From NCBI GenBank assembly GCA_016928955.1, contig JAFGJV010000024.1, forward strand, positions 1 through 33,889: a DNA stretch of 33,889 nucleotides. The letters run 5' to 3'. Below are positions 1 through 7,865 of this stretch, in pieces. A model generated the notes under the pieces. The model worked only from the letters and a program-made list of their open reading frames with translations, was not told where the DNA came from and made no database searches. Source of the DNA: Spirochaetales bacterium (GTDB taxonomy: Bacteria; Spirochaetota; Spirochaetia; Treponematales; UBA12059). The position numbers and the translations under genes are program-made. Every line of letters starts with the position of its first letter. Position 1 is the stretch's first letter.

Positions 1-22
1 CGGACCAAGAGAATTCTACACT

Positions 23-57
23 AAAAAAGGCAGGGGTGCCTCGTTGGCCCCCCTGCC
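23..57 (-). terminator. Rho-independent terminator of the alpha-glucoside operon
   Basis: The arms GGCAGGGG (29-36) and CCCCTGCC (50-57) form an 8-bp GC-rich stem with a 13-nt loop. Read on the minus strand the stem is followed directly by a run of six T (positions 28-23). It lies about 50 nt past the stop codon of the GH65 fusion gene and fits as the end of the whole minus-strand operon. Confidence 0.8.
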
Positions 58-81
58 TCCCTTAAGTCGGCTTTTTCAGTG

Positions 82-109
82 GCCCCCGCTGGCCCGGGGG
101 CTATTTTTT
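82..109 (+). terminator. Plus-oriented terminator-like hairpin
   Basis: GCCCCCG (82-88) and CGGGGGC (95-101) form a 7-bp stem with a 6-nt loop, followed on the plus strand by TATTTTTT. It overlaps the stop codon of the minus-strand GH65 gene. It would stop transcription coming from the left, so together with the hairpin at 23-57 it makes a two-way barrier. No plus-strand gene is visible to its left in the window. Confidence 0.5.
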
Positions 110-3100
110 ACCTGAACAGTTTTTCCAGGTCCTCCACGCGGAGTTCTGAGAGGGAGCGCACGCGCTTGTGCGCACCCTGGGGCTTCCCGCCCACGGCCAC
201 GGCCTTCATGTCGGCGGCCAGGATGGCGTCTATGCCTGCCTGGGCGTCCTCTATGGCCACGCAGTCCAGGCGGCGGGCGCCTAAGCGTTGTGCTGCGTCC
301 AGGAAGAGCTCCGGGTCCGGCTTGGGCCGCGCGCTGGCAGGGTCGCCCATGGCGGCAAAGGATCCGGCAAGGCCCAGGCGCTCGAGCACGTCAGGAGCGT
401 TCCTGGAAGCGGATGCCAGCCCCACGCGTATGCCCCGGGAACGGAGGGCGTCCAGGAGCTCGCGCGCGCCGGGCAGGACGTCTGCCGGCGTGAGCGAAGC
501 CACCAGGTCGCGGTAGTAGCCGTTCTTGCGGTCTGCCAGCTCCAGCTTTTGGCCCTGGCTGTAGCCGCCGGCCTTGTCGCCCAGGATCAGGTCCAGCGAC
601 TCCATGCGCGAGCGTCCCTTGAGGGCCTCATTGGCCCGCCGGCCAAACGGCAGTTTTTCCTCGTCGGCCAGGCGCTTCCACGCCAGGAAGTGGAGCTCGG
701 CCGTGTCCGCTATGACGCCGTCCAGGTCAAAGATTACGGCTTTGAGCCGTGGTTTCTGGCCGGCGACCACATCCACGCCGGGCTGCAGGACCAGGGTGTC
801 CGCATGGTGGCCTATTTCAAGGGGCCGGTCGCCTGTCCAGCGGTAACGGGTTTCCTGATGGGTGACGCGGACGCTGAGGGTACCGCCGGCCAGCCTGAGG
901 GCAAAACCAAGGCGCTTGATCTTGGGCGGCAACAGGGGGCTGAAACGGTAGCGGCCGCCGTCGTCGCGGAAGCCCGCAAAGCCGTACACCAGGGACAGCC
1001 AGCTTCCGCCCATGGCTGCTATGTGCACGCCGTGCGACGCGTTTCCGTGCAGGTCGTCCAAATCCATGCGGACGGTGCGCGTAAAATAGTCCCATGCCTT
1101 GCCGGCGTCGCCAGTTTCCGCCGCCAGCACGCTCATGATGCAGTGTGACAGGGACGAGTCGCCCGTGGTCAGGGGTTCGTAGAATTTGAAATTGCGCTTT
1201 TTGTCGGCCAGGCTGAATTCCGACGATAAAAGCAACATGGCCAGGAGCAGGTCCGGCTGTTTGAGCACGCGCCTGCGGTAGATGGCCAGCGGGTGGTAGT
1301 GCAGGAGGAGCGGAAACTTGTCCTTGGGCGTGGCCGCAAGGTCCCAGGGCGCCCGGTCCATAAAGGAATCATCCTGGGGTATGACGCCGCTTTCATCGTC
1401 ATAGGGCAGGTACATGGAAGCGGCGGCGGACAGCCAGGCGCCGTCCTCTCCGGGTTGCAGGTCCAGGCGCGCGGCCGCGTTGTCCCAGGCTCCGCCCCCC
1501 GACTCGCGCAGCGCGGATACGGCTTGAGCGGCGGCCCGCAGGTTGAAGCGGGCCATGGCGTTTGTGTACGCGTTGTTGTTCACCAGGGCGCTGTATTCGT
1601 CTGGGCCGGTCACCTCGTCGATGCGGAAGCGGCCGTCGCGGCCATAGTGGCCGGTGTCCATCCACAGCCGGGCCGTCTCCACCAGCAGGTCCAGGCCCGC
1701 GCCTTCCAGCAAGGCGCCGTCGCCTGAGGCCTTGATATAGCGCCAGGCGGCATAGGCTATGTCCGCGTTGATATGGTACTGGGCCGTGCCTGCCGGAAAA
1801 TACGCGCTGGTCTCCATGCCGGATATGGTGCGCCAGGCAAACAGGGCGCCCTGTTTGTGGGCCAGTTCCCTGGCGCGTTGCCGTGCGGCGTCCAGGGTGG
1901 CCGCCCGGTAGCGCACAAGGTTTTTGGCGATATCGGGGGCGGTGTAGGTCAAAAGGGGCATGAGGTAGATTTCCGTGTCCCAGAAGGCGTGACCCTCGTA
2001 GCCCTCTCCGGATAGGCCCTTGGCCGGTACATTGGTCACGCCGTCGCGGCCTGCCGCCTGGAAGACGTGAAAGAGGTTCAGCCTGACGGATGCTGCCAGG
2101 CCGGCCGGCCCGTCCAGCTCTATGTCGGCAGCTTTCCAGAATTCATCCAGGGCGTGGATGTGCTCGGTGAGCAGGGCGTCAAACCCAATGCCCGCCCCCG
2201 AGTCGGCGTCCAGCCTGGCCTGCCTGAGGAGTTCTTCCGGAAGCGATATGCCGCCGTTGCGCCCGCGTCCGGCCGCCCCGCAGGCTGCGTCGCGCCGGTA
2301 GGACAGGTATTTTATGAGGACCAGTTCGTCGCCCTCTTCCAGCGTTGCCGCGTAGTCCGCGTACAGGCCGGCCTGGCCGAGCTCGGGAGCCTGGCCGCTC
2401 ACGGGGTACGAGCGCGACACGCGGCCGTCGGCGGCCGGGTGCACGATACGCGCCTCGTTGATCACCACCGCCGCCAGGGACAGTCCGGAAGCCACGGTGC
2501 GGGCAACGCAATGGAGGCAGTCGCCCTCCGTGCCCGAGCTTGCCAGCTCGTAGGGCGCGCCGGCGAATTTTGCGCCGAGCCGGGGATCGTCGCCCTGGCT
2601 GGCGTTGCTTGGCGACGCGTCCAGCACGGACGATACCCTGACGGTGCCACCGCCGCGCACCTTGATCCGGAGCCGGATGGCGGCGAGTCCCTGGCGGGCG
2701 AGCGACACAAAGCGCTCGCTCGTTATCTCCAAAACCTTGGAGCCCGCAAGCGCGTACAGCGCTCGCCGGCAGAGCACGCCTTTCCGTAAATCGAGCCACC
2801 GGCCCGTTTCCAGCGGACGCCATGGCTTGGGTACGTGGCCGTCCACGAACACGCGCACGCCCGAGCCGTCCGGGGCCGCGACTATCGTCTCGTGCCAGCG
2901 CGGATATCCGAAAGCTCCCTCGCCGTAGCTTATGGGAGAGCGTTCGAACCATCCGTTTATGAACGTGCCCCGGCCGGCTCCCAGCTGCCCGATCACTTCC
3001 TCGGGCGCCGCCCTGATGCCCAGGTAGCCGTTGGATAGGGCAAACACGCTCTCCGGAGCCGGATATTGTTCCGCCCATGCCCCGCACTCCGCGAGCCCTG

Positions 3101-3158
3101 CCGGATCCAGGCCGGGAATACTACCTTCATAAATATGCCAATCGTCGATGCGTTCCAT
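108..3158 (-). CDS. GH65 alpha-glucoside phosphorylase fused to beta-phosphoglucomutase
   Basis: This bifunctional cytoplasmic enzyme has about 1016 residues. Residues 1 to about 795 are a family GH65 phosphorylase (trehalose, maltose or kojibiose type). They include ESVFALSNGYLGIR near the N-terminus, the QYHINADIAYA segment, and VTGPDEY with Glu521 as the expected general acid. From residue about 805 a HAD beta-phosphoglucomutase follows, with DLDGVIAD (nucleophile Asp), the cap motif GRSRMESL, ASASRNA and KPDPELFLD. Family knowledge gives the reaction: a disaccharide plus phosphate yields beta-glucose 1-phosphate, which the second domain isomerises to glucose 6-phosphate. The exact sugar cannot be read from the sequence. 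The gene is last in the transporter-lacI operon. ATG at 3158 fits GH65 N-termini. A GTG at 3221, 4 nt after the lacI stop, is an in-frame alternative. Neither start has a clear Shine-Dalgarno sequence. Confidence 0.9.
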   Translation of the reverse strand: MERIDDWHIYEGSIPGLDPAGLAECGAWAEQYPAPESVFALSNGYLGIRAAPEEVIGQLGAGRGTFINGWFERSPISYGEGAFGYPRWHETIVAAPDGSGVRVFVDGHVPKPWRPLETGRWLDLRKGVLCRRALYALAGSKVLEITSERFVSLARQGLAAIRLRIKVRGGGTVRVSSVLDASPSNASQGDDPRLGAKFAGAPYELASSGTEGDCLHCVARTVASGLSLAAVVINEARIVHPAADGRVSRSYPVSGQAPELGQAGLYADYAATLEEGDELVLIKYLSYRRDAACGAAGRGRNGGISLPEELLRQARLDADSGAGIGFDALLTEHIHALDEFWKAADIELDGPAGLAASVRLNLFHVFQAAGRDGVTNVPAKGLSGEGYEGHAFWDTEIYLMPLLTYTAPDIAKNLVRYRAATLDAARQRARELAHKQGALFAWRTISGMETSAYFPAGTAQYHINADIAYAAWRYIKASGDGALLEGAGLDLLVETARLWMDTGHYGRDGRFRIDEVTGPDEYSALVNNNAYTNAMARFNLRAAAQAVSALRESGGGAWDNAAARLDLQPGEDGAWLSAAASMYLPYDDESGVIPQDDSFMDRAPWDLAATPKDKFPLLLHYHPLAIYRRRVLKQPDLLLAMLLLSSEFSLADKKRNFKFYEPLTTGDSSLSHCIMSVLAAETGDAGKAWDYFTRTVRMDLDDLHGNASHGVHIAAMGGSWLSLVYGFAGFRDDGGRYRFSPLLPPKIKRLGFALRLAGGTLSVRVTHQETRYRWTGDRPLEIGHHADTLVLQPGVDVVAGQKPRLKAVIFDLDGVIADTAELHFLAWKRLADEEKLPFGRRANEALKGRSRMESLDLILGDKAGGYSQGQKLELADRKNGYYRDLVASLTPADVLPGARELLDALRSRGIRVGLASASRNAPDVLERLGLAGSFAAMGDPASARPKPDPELFLDAAQRLGARRLDCVAIEDAQAGIDAILAADMKAVAVGGKPQGAHKRVRSLSELRVEDLEKLFR

Positions 3159-3171
3159 ATGCTGTACCAGT

Positions 3172-3188
3172 GGAGGGCTGTACCCTCC
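3172..3188 (-). other. Hairpin masking a GGAGGG before the GH65 start
   Basis: On the minus strand GGAGGG (3188-3183) is followed by a 5-nt loop and CCCTCC (3177-3172). The only strong ribosome-binding-like sequence ahead of the gene is thereby paired, and it sits 24 nt from the ATG at 3158. A role in limiting translation of the fusion enzyme is inference. Confidence 0.35.
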
Positions 3189-3225
3189 GGGCTGTGCCGG
3201 AAACCACCTGGGTCCCGGCACCGTG

Positions 3226-4251
3226 TTAATCGTGACTCGGCTCCGCGCAGGAACTCCTGACGGAAAGCTGAGTGGGCATAAGCGTGAGTTTTTCCGGTGG
3301 GTTCTTGCCCCGGATAAGGTCGATAATCATTTCCGCTGCGCGTTCGCCCAGGGGAGAAGCGGGCAAGGTCATGGTGGTCAAGGGCGGGAACACAAAGCGG
3401 CTCGGAAAGTCGTCGTCAAAGCCCGCTATCGATATGTCTTCCGGTATGGACAGGCCGGCGTCGCGTATGGCCTGCATGGCGCCGTAGGCGATGGCGTCGT
3501 TGCCCGCGAACACGGCCGTGGGCCTGGGTTTGAGTTCCAGGATCTCGGCCATGGCGTGCCTGCCCGAGGCTTCCGTAAAATCCGCCCAGCGCACCGGGCA
3601 CGACGCTTCAGGCACGCCGGCCTCGGACATGGCCCGCCTGAAGCCGGCCAGGCGCTCGGCCGCGGCGTGGTAGCTGGCCGGCGCGTGCACGATCATGGCC
3701 ACGCGCCTGTGCCCGAGCGACGCCAGGTGGGCGGCCGTGTCGTGCGCGGCCGCCTCGTTGTCTATGTCTATCTGCCAGGCGTCGGCCTTGACCGTGCCTA
3801 TGACCACGGCCGGGATGCCCGCGGCCGCCAGCGACGGTACGCCGGCGTCGTCCTCAAGCGTGTTCGTGATGACCACGCCGTCAGCCTTGGTCATCCGCAC
3901 CAGCTCCACGATGTCTTTGCATGACTGGCCGCAGGGCACCAGCACAAAGCCGCAGCGGCGGCGGTTGAGCACCGGCGCCATGCCCTCAATGAGCCTGAGT
4001 ATGTACGCGTCGGAGTAAATTGACGTGGAATGCCTGACCGCCAGCGCCACCAGGTACTTGGTGCTCTTTGCGAGCTGGGCCGCCTCGCGGTCGGGCACGT
4101 AGCCGAGCGAGGCGGCGGCGTCCATTACCCTGCGGCGGGTATCCTCCGGTATGGCTTTACCCGGCGTGGCGTTGAGCACAAAGGAAACGGTTGTGCGGGA
4201 TACGCCGGCCATGTTGGCCACATCCCTGGAAGACACCTCGCGTTTCTTCAT
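3226..4251 (-). CDS. LacI-family transcriptional regulator
   Basis: This is a 341-residue repressor of the LacI/GalR family. The N-terminal helix-turn-helix is at about residues 6-27 (SSRDVANMAGVSRTTVSFVL), followed by the hinge region ending near YVPD. A periplasmic-binding-protein-like effector domain fills the rest. The start is well set: GGAG lies 6 nt before the ATG, and the stop codon of the upstream permease is 3 nt away. Because it sits inside the alpha-glucoside operon, its effector is probably the imported sugar or a phosphorylated product (inference). Candidate operators with the central CG or spaced half-sites typical of the family are at 8932-8943 and 7735-7748. Confidence 0.92.
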   Translation of the reverse strand: MKKREVSSRDVANMAGVSRTTVSFVLNATPGKAIPEDTRRRVMDAAASLGYVPDREAAQLAKSTKYLVALAVRHSTSIYSDAYILRLIEGMAPVLNRRRCGFVLVPCGQSCKDIVELVRMTKADGVVITNTLEDDAGVPSLAAAGIPAVVIGTVKADAWQIDIDNEAAAHDTAAHLASLGHRRVAMIVHAPASYHAAAERLAGFRRAMSEAGVPEASCPVRWADFTEASGRHAMAEILELKPRPTAVFAGNDAIAYGAMQAIRDAGLSIPEDISIAGFDDDFPSRFVFPPLTTMTLPASPLGERAAEMIIDLIRGKNPPEKLTLMPTQLSVRSSCAEPSHD

Positions 4252-4254
4252 GTA

Positions 4255-5133
4255 TCACTCCTTGACCGACCCGGCAAGCACGCCGCGCACGAAATATTTC
4301 TGCAGGGCAAAGAATACCACCAGGGGCAGGGCCATGGATATGAAGGCGGCCGCGGTCAGGTATTCCCAGCCGCCGCCGTAGGAGTTCACCATGTTGGCTA
4401 TGGTCACGGTCATGGGGGCCACGTCCGGAGTGCCTCCCAGGAAGATCAGCGAGACCAGGAGGTCGTTCCACACCCACATGAACTGGAAAATGCCGAGCGA
4501 CGCGATGGCCGGCAGGGACGTGGGCAGGACCAGCCTGAAGAACACCACGGGATGCGACGCCCCGTCTATGAACGCCGATTCCAGCATGGAGCGCGGTAGC
4601 TGGCCTATGAAATTCCTGAGCAGGTAGATGGAGAACGGCAAGCCGTATGCCGCGTGCGCAAGCCATACGGCCATGAAGCTGCCGGTGATGCCCAGCGTGT
4701 TGAACAGCCTGAGCACCGGTATCAGGGTCATCTGGATGGGCACCGCGATCAGGGCTATGACGACCAGGTACATCCATTCCTTGCCCTTGAATTCCATCCA
4801 GGCAAACGCGTACGCGGCGTACGCGGCTATGCACATGGGTATGAGCGTGCCGGGTATGGCCACCATGAGGCTGTTCAAAAAGCTGGTGCCCATGTTTGCG
4901 CGCGACAGCACGTTCACGTAATTTTCCAGGGTCAGGCGCAGGGGCGACGCCAAAGCCTCCCACCAGCCGGACACCGCTATCAATTCCTTGGGCCTGAGCG
5001 AGCTCACAAGGAGCCCCACGGTGGGTACCAGCCATATGGCGCACACGGCGATAAGCGTCAGATTGAGGAGTACCCGGCCGGAAAGCCTCCTGACCTTGCC
5101 GCGGGCGCCAAAGGTTCTTGTAGCGTCACGCAT
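4255..5133 (-). CDS. Sugar ABC transporter permease, AglG-like
   Basis: This inner-membrane permease of 292 residues belongs to the MalG/AglG type (binding-protein-dependent transport, CUT1 family). It has an N-terminal membrane segment near residues 25-47, then the stretch VGLLVSSLRPKELIAVSGWW, which closely resembles AglG of rhizobial alpha-glucoside transporters. The cytoplasmic coupling motif appears as ESAFIDGAS, with the conserved G and the downstream LP. About six transmembrane helices are expected. It pairs with the preceding permease, overlapping it by 8 nt, and is followed 3 nt later by lacI. No ATPase gene is present nearby. Known CUT1 systems often share a common MsmX/UgpC-type ATPase encoded elsewhere. 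Confidence 0.9.
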   Translation of the reverse strand: MRDATRTFGARGKVRRLSGRVLLNLTLIAVCAIWLVPTVGLLVSSLRPKELIAVSGWWEALASPLRLTLENYVNVLSRANMGTSFLNSLMVAIPGTLIPMCIAAYAAYAFAWMEFKGKEWMYLVVIALIAVPIQMTLIPVLRLFNTLGITGSFMAVWLAHAAYGLPFSIYLLRNFIGQLPRSMLESAFIDGASHPVVFFRLVLPTSLPAIASLGIFQFMWVWNDLLVSLIFLGGTPDVAPMTVTIANMVNSYGGGWEYLTAAAFISMALPLVVFFALQKYFVRGVLAGSVKE

Positions 5134-6103
5134 TGGCTTTCCTGCTTTCCTTGAAGCGCTTTATGTTGATGACCATGACGGGAGCCACGGCCACAAGGAG
5201 GATCACGGCTATGGCGCCGGCCCTCCCGAAATTCCTGTAGTTGAAGAGTTCCTTGTACATGCGGTTGGCAATGACCTCCGTGCCCAGCGCTCCGTTGGTC
5301 ATGACGTAGACTATGTCAAAGATCTTGAGCACGTTCACCATGAGCGTGGTTGCCACCACGGCTATGGTAGGCGCGGCCAGTGGTAGGATGACGCGCATGA
5401 ATATCTGCAGTTCGCCGGCGCCGTCTATGCGGGCGGCTTCTATGAGTTCCACGGGAATGGCCTTGAGGCCAGCGGACAGGATGACCATGGCAAAACCTGT
5501 CCACATCCAGATGCCCACGGCGATCAGGGCAACGTTGTTGCTGGACGTGTCAAACAGCCAGGCCTTGGGTTCGAACGCGGGCACAATGGCGCTCAGTACG
5601 GCGTTTACGGTGCCTATCTGGGCCTCTCCCGCCGGCCTGAACTCGAACATGAAGCGCCAAATTATGCCGGCGGCCACAAAGGATATGGCCATGGGTATGA
5701 ACACGGCCGCCTTGGCCACGGGTTCCCATTTGACCCTGTCGGACAACACGGCCATCAGAAGCCCGAAACCCAGCGTGCCGAGCGTGAAGAAAATCAGCCA
5801 TGCGGCGTTGTTTCGCAGGACCACCAGCATGCCGGGGTCGGTAAAGACGTGGGCGTAATTGGCAAGACCCACAAAGCCGTCCGCCTTGGCGTCCTTCAGG
5901 GAGATCAGGAAGGTGTTGACGATGGGGTAGGCCAGAAAGACGATCAGCAGGATGAAGCTCGGGGCCAGCCAGAGCCAGGGCCGGGCGCCGGACACCTTGC
6001 CGGTACCCCGCTTGCCGGCTATCACACGCTCGGCGGCAAAAACGTACACCGCGAGCAGGGCCGGCACCGAGACCACGGCAGCTATCAGGGATAGAAATTT
6101 CAC
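5126..6103 (-). CDS. Sugar ABC transporter permease, AglF-like
   Basis: This membrane permease of 325 residues is of the MalF/AglF type. The chosen start is GTG at 6103, because GGAGG stands 6 nt before it and the protein then begins KFLSLIAAVVSVPALL, like AglF. A longer open frame to 6220 has no such support. The first membrane helix (residues 2-22) is followed by a cytoplasmic linker and RPWLWLAPSFILLIVFLAYP, the usual beginning of the permease core. The coupling motif reads EAARIDGAGELQIF...LP. It forms the channel together with the AglG-like protein. A 282-nt gap with four hairpins separates it from the upstream binding-protein gene, probably giving lower expression than the binding protein. 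Confidence 0.9.
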   Translation of the reverse strand: MKFLSLIAAVVSVPALLAVYVFAAERVIAGKRGTGKVSGARPWLWLAPSFILLIVFLAYPIVNTFLISLKDAKADGFVGLANYAHVFTDPGMLVVLRNNAAWLIFFTLGTLGFGLLMAVLSDRVKWEPVAKAAVFIPMAISFVAAGIIWRFMFEFRPAGEAQIGTVNAVLSAIVPAFEPKAWLFDTSSNNVALIAVGIWMWTGFAMVILSAGLKAIPVELIEAARIDGAGELQIFMRVILPLAAPTIAVVATTLMVNVLKIFDIVYVMTNGALGTEVIANRMYKELFNYRNFGRAGAIAVILLVAVAPVMVINIKRFKESRKANA

Positions 6104-6135
6104 GGGTTGCCTCCGAGCCGGAACGGAATCAGAAC

Positions 6136-6162
6136 GGCGGCCGGTTGAGGGAACCGGCCGCC
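6136..6162. repeat. 11-bp-stem hairpin in the aglE-aglF gap
   Basis: GGCGGCCGGTT (6136-6146) and AACCGGCCGCC (6152-6162) are perfect inverted arms around a 5-nt loop. The hairpin is 33 nt upstream of the AglF-like start and has no T tract. It is most likely an RNA-stabilising or attenuating element. Confidence 0.7.
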
Positions 6163-6213
6163 TTGAACAGTATGCCGAAAACCGCTCTTTTGGTCTTTCG
6201 ACATGGTGCACGG

Positions 6214-6241
6214 ATTTCAAAACCGCTAGGGGTTTTGAAAT
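6214..6241. repeat. Palindromic element, ATTTCAAAACC arms
   Basis: ATTTCAAAACC (6214-6224) and GGTTTTGAAAT (6231-6241) are perfect 11-bp inverted arms around GCTAGG. The AT-rich arms stand out from the GC-rich surroundings and resemble those at 11699-11735, 11800-11833 and 19311-19327. Confidence 0.75.
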
Positions 6242-6298
6242 GGATTTTTACATGGCGCTCCCGCGCGGCCCGTAGCCCGGCCGCTGGGGAGGGCGCCT

Positions 6299-6335
6299 GG
6301 GCCGTTGAGGCGACATGTCAGCACCTCAACGGCCC
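6299..6335. repeat. 12-bp-stem hairpin in the aglE-aglF gap
   Basis: GGGCCGTTGAGG (6299-6310) and CCTCAACGGCCC (6324-6335) are perfect inverted arms with a 13-nt loop containing the small palindrome GACATGTC. There is no T tract on either side. Confidence 0.7.
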
Positions 6336-6339
6336 CAGC

Positions 6340-6367
6340 AAAAGGGCGCGGCCCGCACGCCGCGCCC
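6340..6367 (-). terminator. Terminator/attenuator after the binding-protein gene
   Basis: GGGCGCGGC (6344-6352) and GCCGCGCCC (6359-6367) form a 9-bp stem with a 6-nt loop. On the minus strand it is followed by TTTT and lies 18 nt past the stop of the binding-protein gene. The short T tract suggests partial read-through into the permease genes, as is common after binding-protein genes. Confidence 0.6.
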
Positions 6368-6385
6368 ACGGTATCAAGATACTGG

Positions 6386-7663
6386 TCAGTACGCCTCGCC
6401 CTGGACCCTGTCCAGATCGGCAAGGATGGTGTCGAGCTTGCTGGGGTCGTTCACAAAGGCGATGATCGCGCCCCAGAAGGCCTCGTTCATGGCGCCCGGC
6501 ATCATGTCGGAAGCGTCAAACACCACGATCTCGGCGTCGTTCAGGATGCCAGCGGCGTCCTGGGTGAGCTTGTCGCCATAGGCGGACAGCGGCACGTTGC
6601 GGTTGGTGGACAGGGCTCCGGTGGCGGCCCAGAAAGTCTGGCCTTCCGCGGATGCCAGGAACTTCATGAACTCGGCCGCGGCCTTGGATTCCTTCAGCAC
6701 GACCACGCAGTCGCCGGCGCCCTCAACGGCCTTGGAGTAGCTCGCGTTGATGCTCGGGAAACCGATGAACGCAAAGTCGGTGCCTGCGGCCAGGGACGGG
6801 AACTGTTCTTTTATGAAGCCCTGGATGAAGCTGGCCTGCTGGTGGAACAGGGCCCGGGGCGGATCCTGGAACACCGGCGCGTGGGCCGCGCCAAAGTTGG
6901 TGGACAGGATGTAGTTCTTCCCGCCGTAGGCCATGCCCGGGGTGCCGGCAACCTGGCCAAAATACTCGAACGCTTCTTTGACCTCGGGGCTGGTCCAGGC
7001 CAGGCGGCCTTCATACCAGTCTTTGTACAGCTCGGGACCGTGCAGGCGCAGGAAGATGTTCTCTATCCAGTCCGTGCCTACCCAGCCGGAGGCGGCGCCG
7101 CTCTCCACGCCGAGCGCCCAGGGGGCGATACCGGCGGCCAGGGCCTTCTTGGAAACCTCGGCCAGGTCGTCCCAGGTCTTGGGCAGGGTCAGGTCCAAAG
7201 CCTGAATGGTGGACGGATCGTACCAGACCAGGCCCTTGATGGCGGCTTTGAGGTACAAGCCGTACAGCTTGCCGTCCACCGTGCCAAGGTCAATCCAGCC
7301 CTGGGAAAAGTCGTTGCGGAACGAGGCCATGTCAAAGACGGTGCCCAGGTCCACGAGCTTGCCGTCCCTTGCCAGCTCTACCATGGCGCCAGGATTGGGC
7401 AGTATGGCTATGTCTGGCGGGTTGCCGGCCTGGACGCGCGTAGTCAGGACGGCGTTGATGTCGCGGGTGCCTTCGAACTGGACCGTGATGCCGGTCCGTT
7501 CCTGGAAGGTGGCCGCTATCTGACCGGTGAAGACTTCAGCTTCCTGGTCGCCCCAAACCGAGATGACTGATATAGTCTGAGGCTCGGTTTCCTTCTCCTG
7601 CTTGGCGCAGGACAGGCTCATCATGACGGCTGCCACCGCGATGAGCGCGAGTAAACGTTTCAT
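6386..7663 (-). CDS. Sugar-binding lipoprotein of ABC transporter, AglE-like
   Basis: This is an extracytoplasmic solute-binding protein of 425 residues (bacterial family 1). The start at 7663 is chosen because AGGAGG ends 6 nt before it. Another ATG 6 nt upstream directly abuts the AGGAGG and a longer frame reaches 7690. The N-terminus is a lipoprotein signal: KR, a hydrophobic stretch, then MSLSC with Cys19 as the lipidated residue, a relaxed lipobox of the kind seen in spirochaetes. The mature part begins ISVISVWGDQEAEVF and has PDIAILPNPGAMVELA, typical of the family. It captures the sugar for the AglF/AglG-like permeases. It is the first gene of the alpha-glucoside operon. The substrate (trehalose, maltose, sucrose or similar) is inferred from the downstream GH65 enzyme. 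Confidence 0.9.
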   Translation of the reverse strand: MKRLLALIAVAAVMMSLSCAKQEKETEPQTISVISVWGDQEAEVFTGQIAATFQERTGITVQFEGTRDINAVLTTRVQAGNPPDIAILPNPGAMVELARDGKLVDLGTVFDMASFRNDFSQGWIDLGTVDGKLYGLYLKAAIKGLVWYDPSTIQALDLTLPKTWDDLAEVSKKALAAGIAPWALGVESGAASGWVGTDWIENIFLRLHGPELYKDWYEGRLAWTSPEVKEAFEYFGQVAGTPGMAYGGKNYILSTNFGAAHAPVFQDPPRALFHQQASFIQGFIKEQFPSLAAGTDFAFIGFPSINASYSKAVEGAGDCVVVLKESKAAAEFMKFLASAEGQTFWAATGALSTNRNVPLSAYGDKLTQDAAGILNDAEIVVFDASDMMPGAMNEAFWGAIIAFVNDPSKLDTILADLDRVQGEAY

Positions 7664-7716
7664 TCCCATCCTCCTTAGGATCGTGGTCATTGAAGCACTG
7701 TGAATTGACTTGAAGT

Positions 7717-7803
7717 GTTACTAACTCGTGCCACTAAACGGAAGTTTACTCCCGTTTTATTGATTGCGCAAGTGGAATTCTGCGAGTTATTAACGAATTC
7801 TGC
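7717..7803. repeat. Inverted GTTA-n-TAACTCG sites and 20-nt-spaced direct repeat
   Basis: GTTACTAACTCG (7717-7728) recurs in inverse orientation as CGAGTTATTAAC (7783-7794), one mismatch in 12. The second copy is flanked by two copies of GAATTCTGC (7775-7783 and 7795-7803) 20 nt apart, about two helical turns. This looks like binding sites for a regulator upstream of the operon. No protein can be assigned. Confidence 0.4.
7735..7748. promoter_or_regulatory. Candidate LacI-type operator of the alpha-glucoside operon
   Basis: TAAAC-GGAA-GTTTA is an inverted repeat with 5-bp arms identical to those of the palindrome at 8932-8943, but with a 4-bp instead of 2-bp centre. On the minus strand TAAACT here also serves as a possible -10 box, 17 nt after TTGCGC (7771-7766), so a bound repressor would cover the promoter. 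The site is 72 nt upstream of the binding-protein start. The promoter match is modest. Confidence 0.4.
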
Positions 7804-7865
7804 TGTTGTTTGGATTGGCGGGAGACGCGGCAGGGTAGCCGCAGGCTCAGTGTCCGCCCGGCCCC

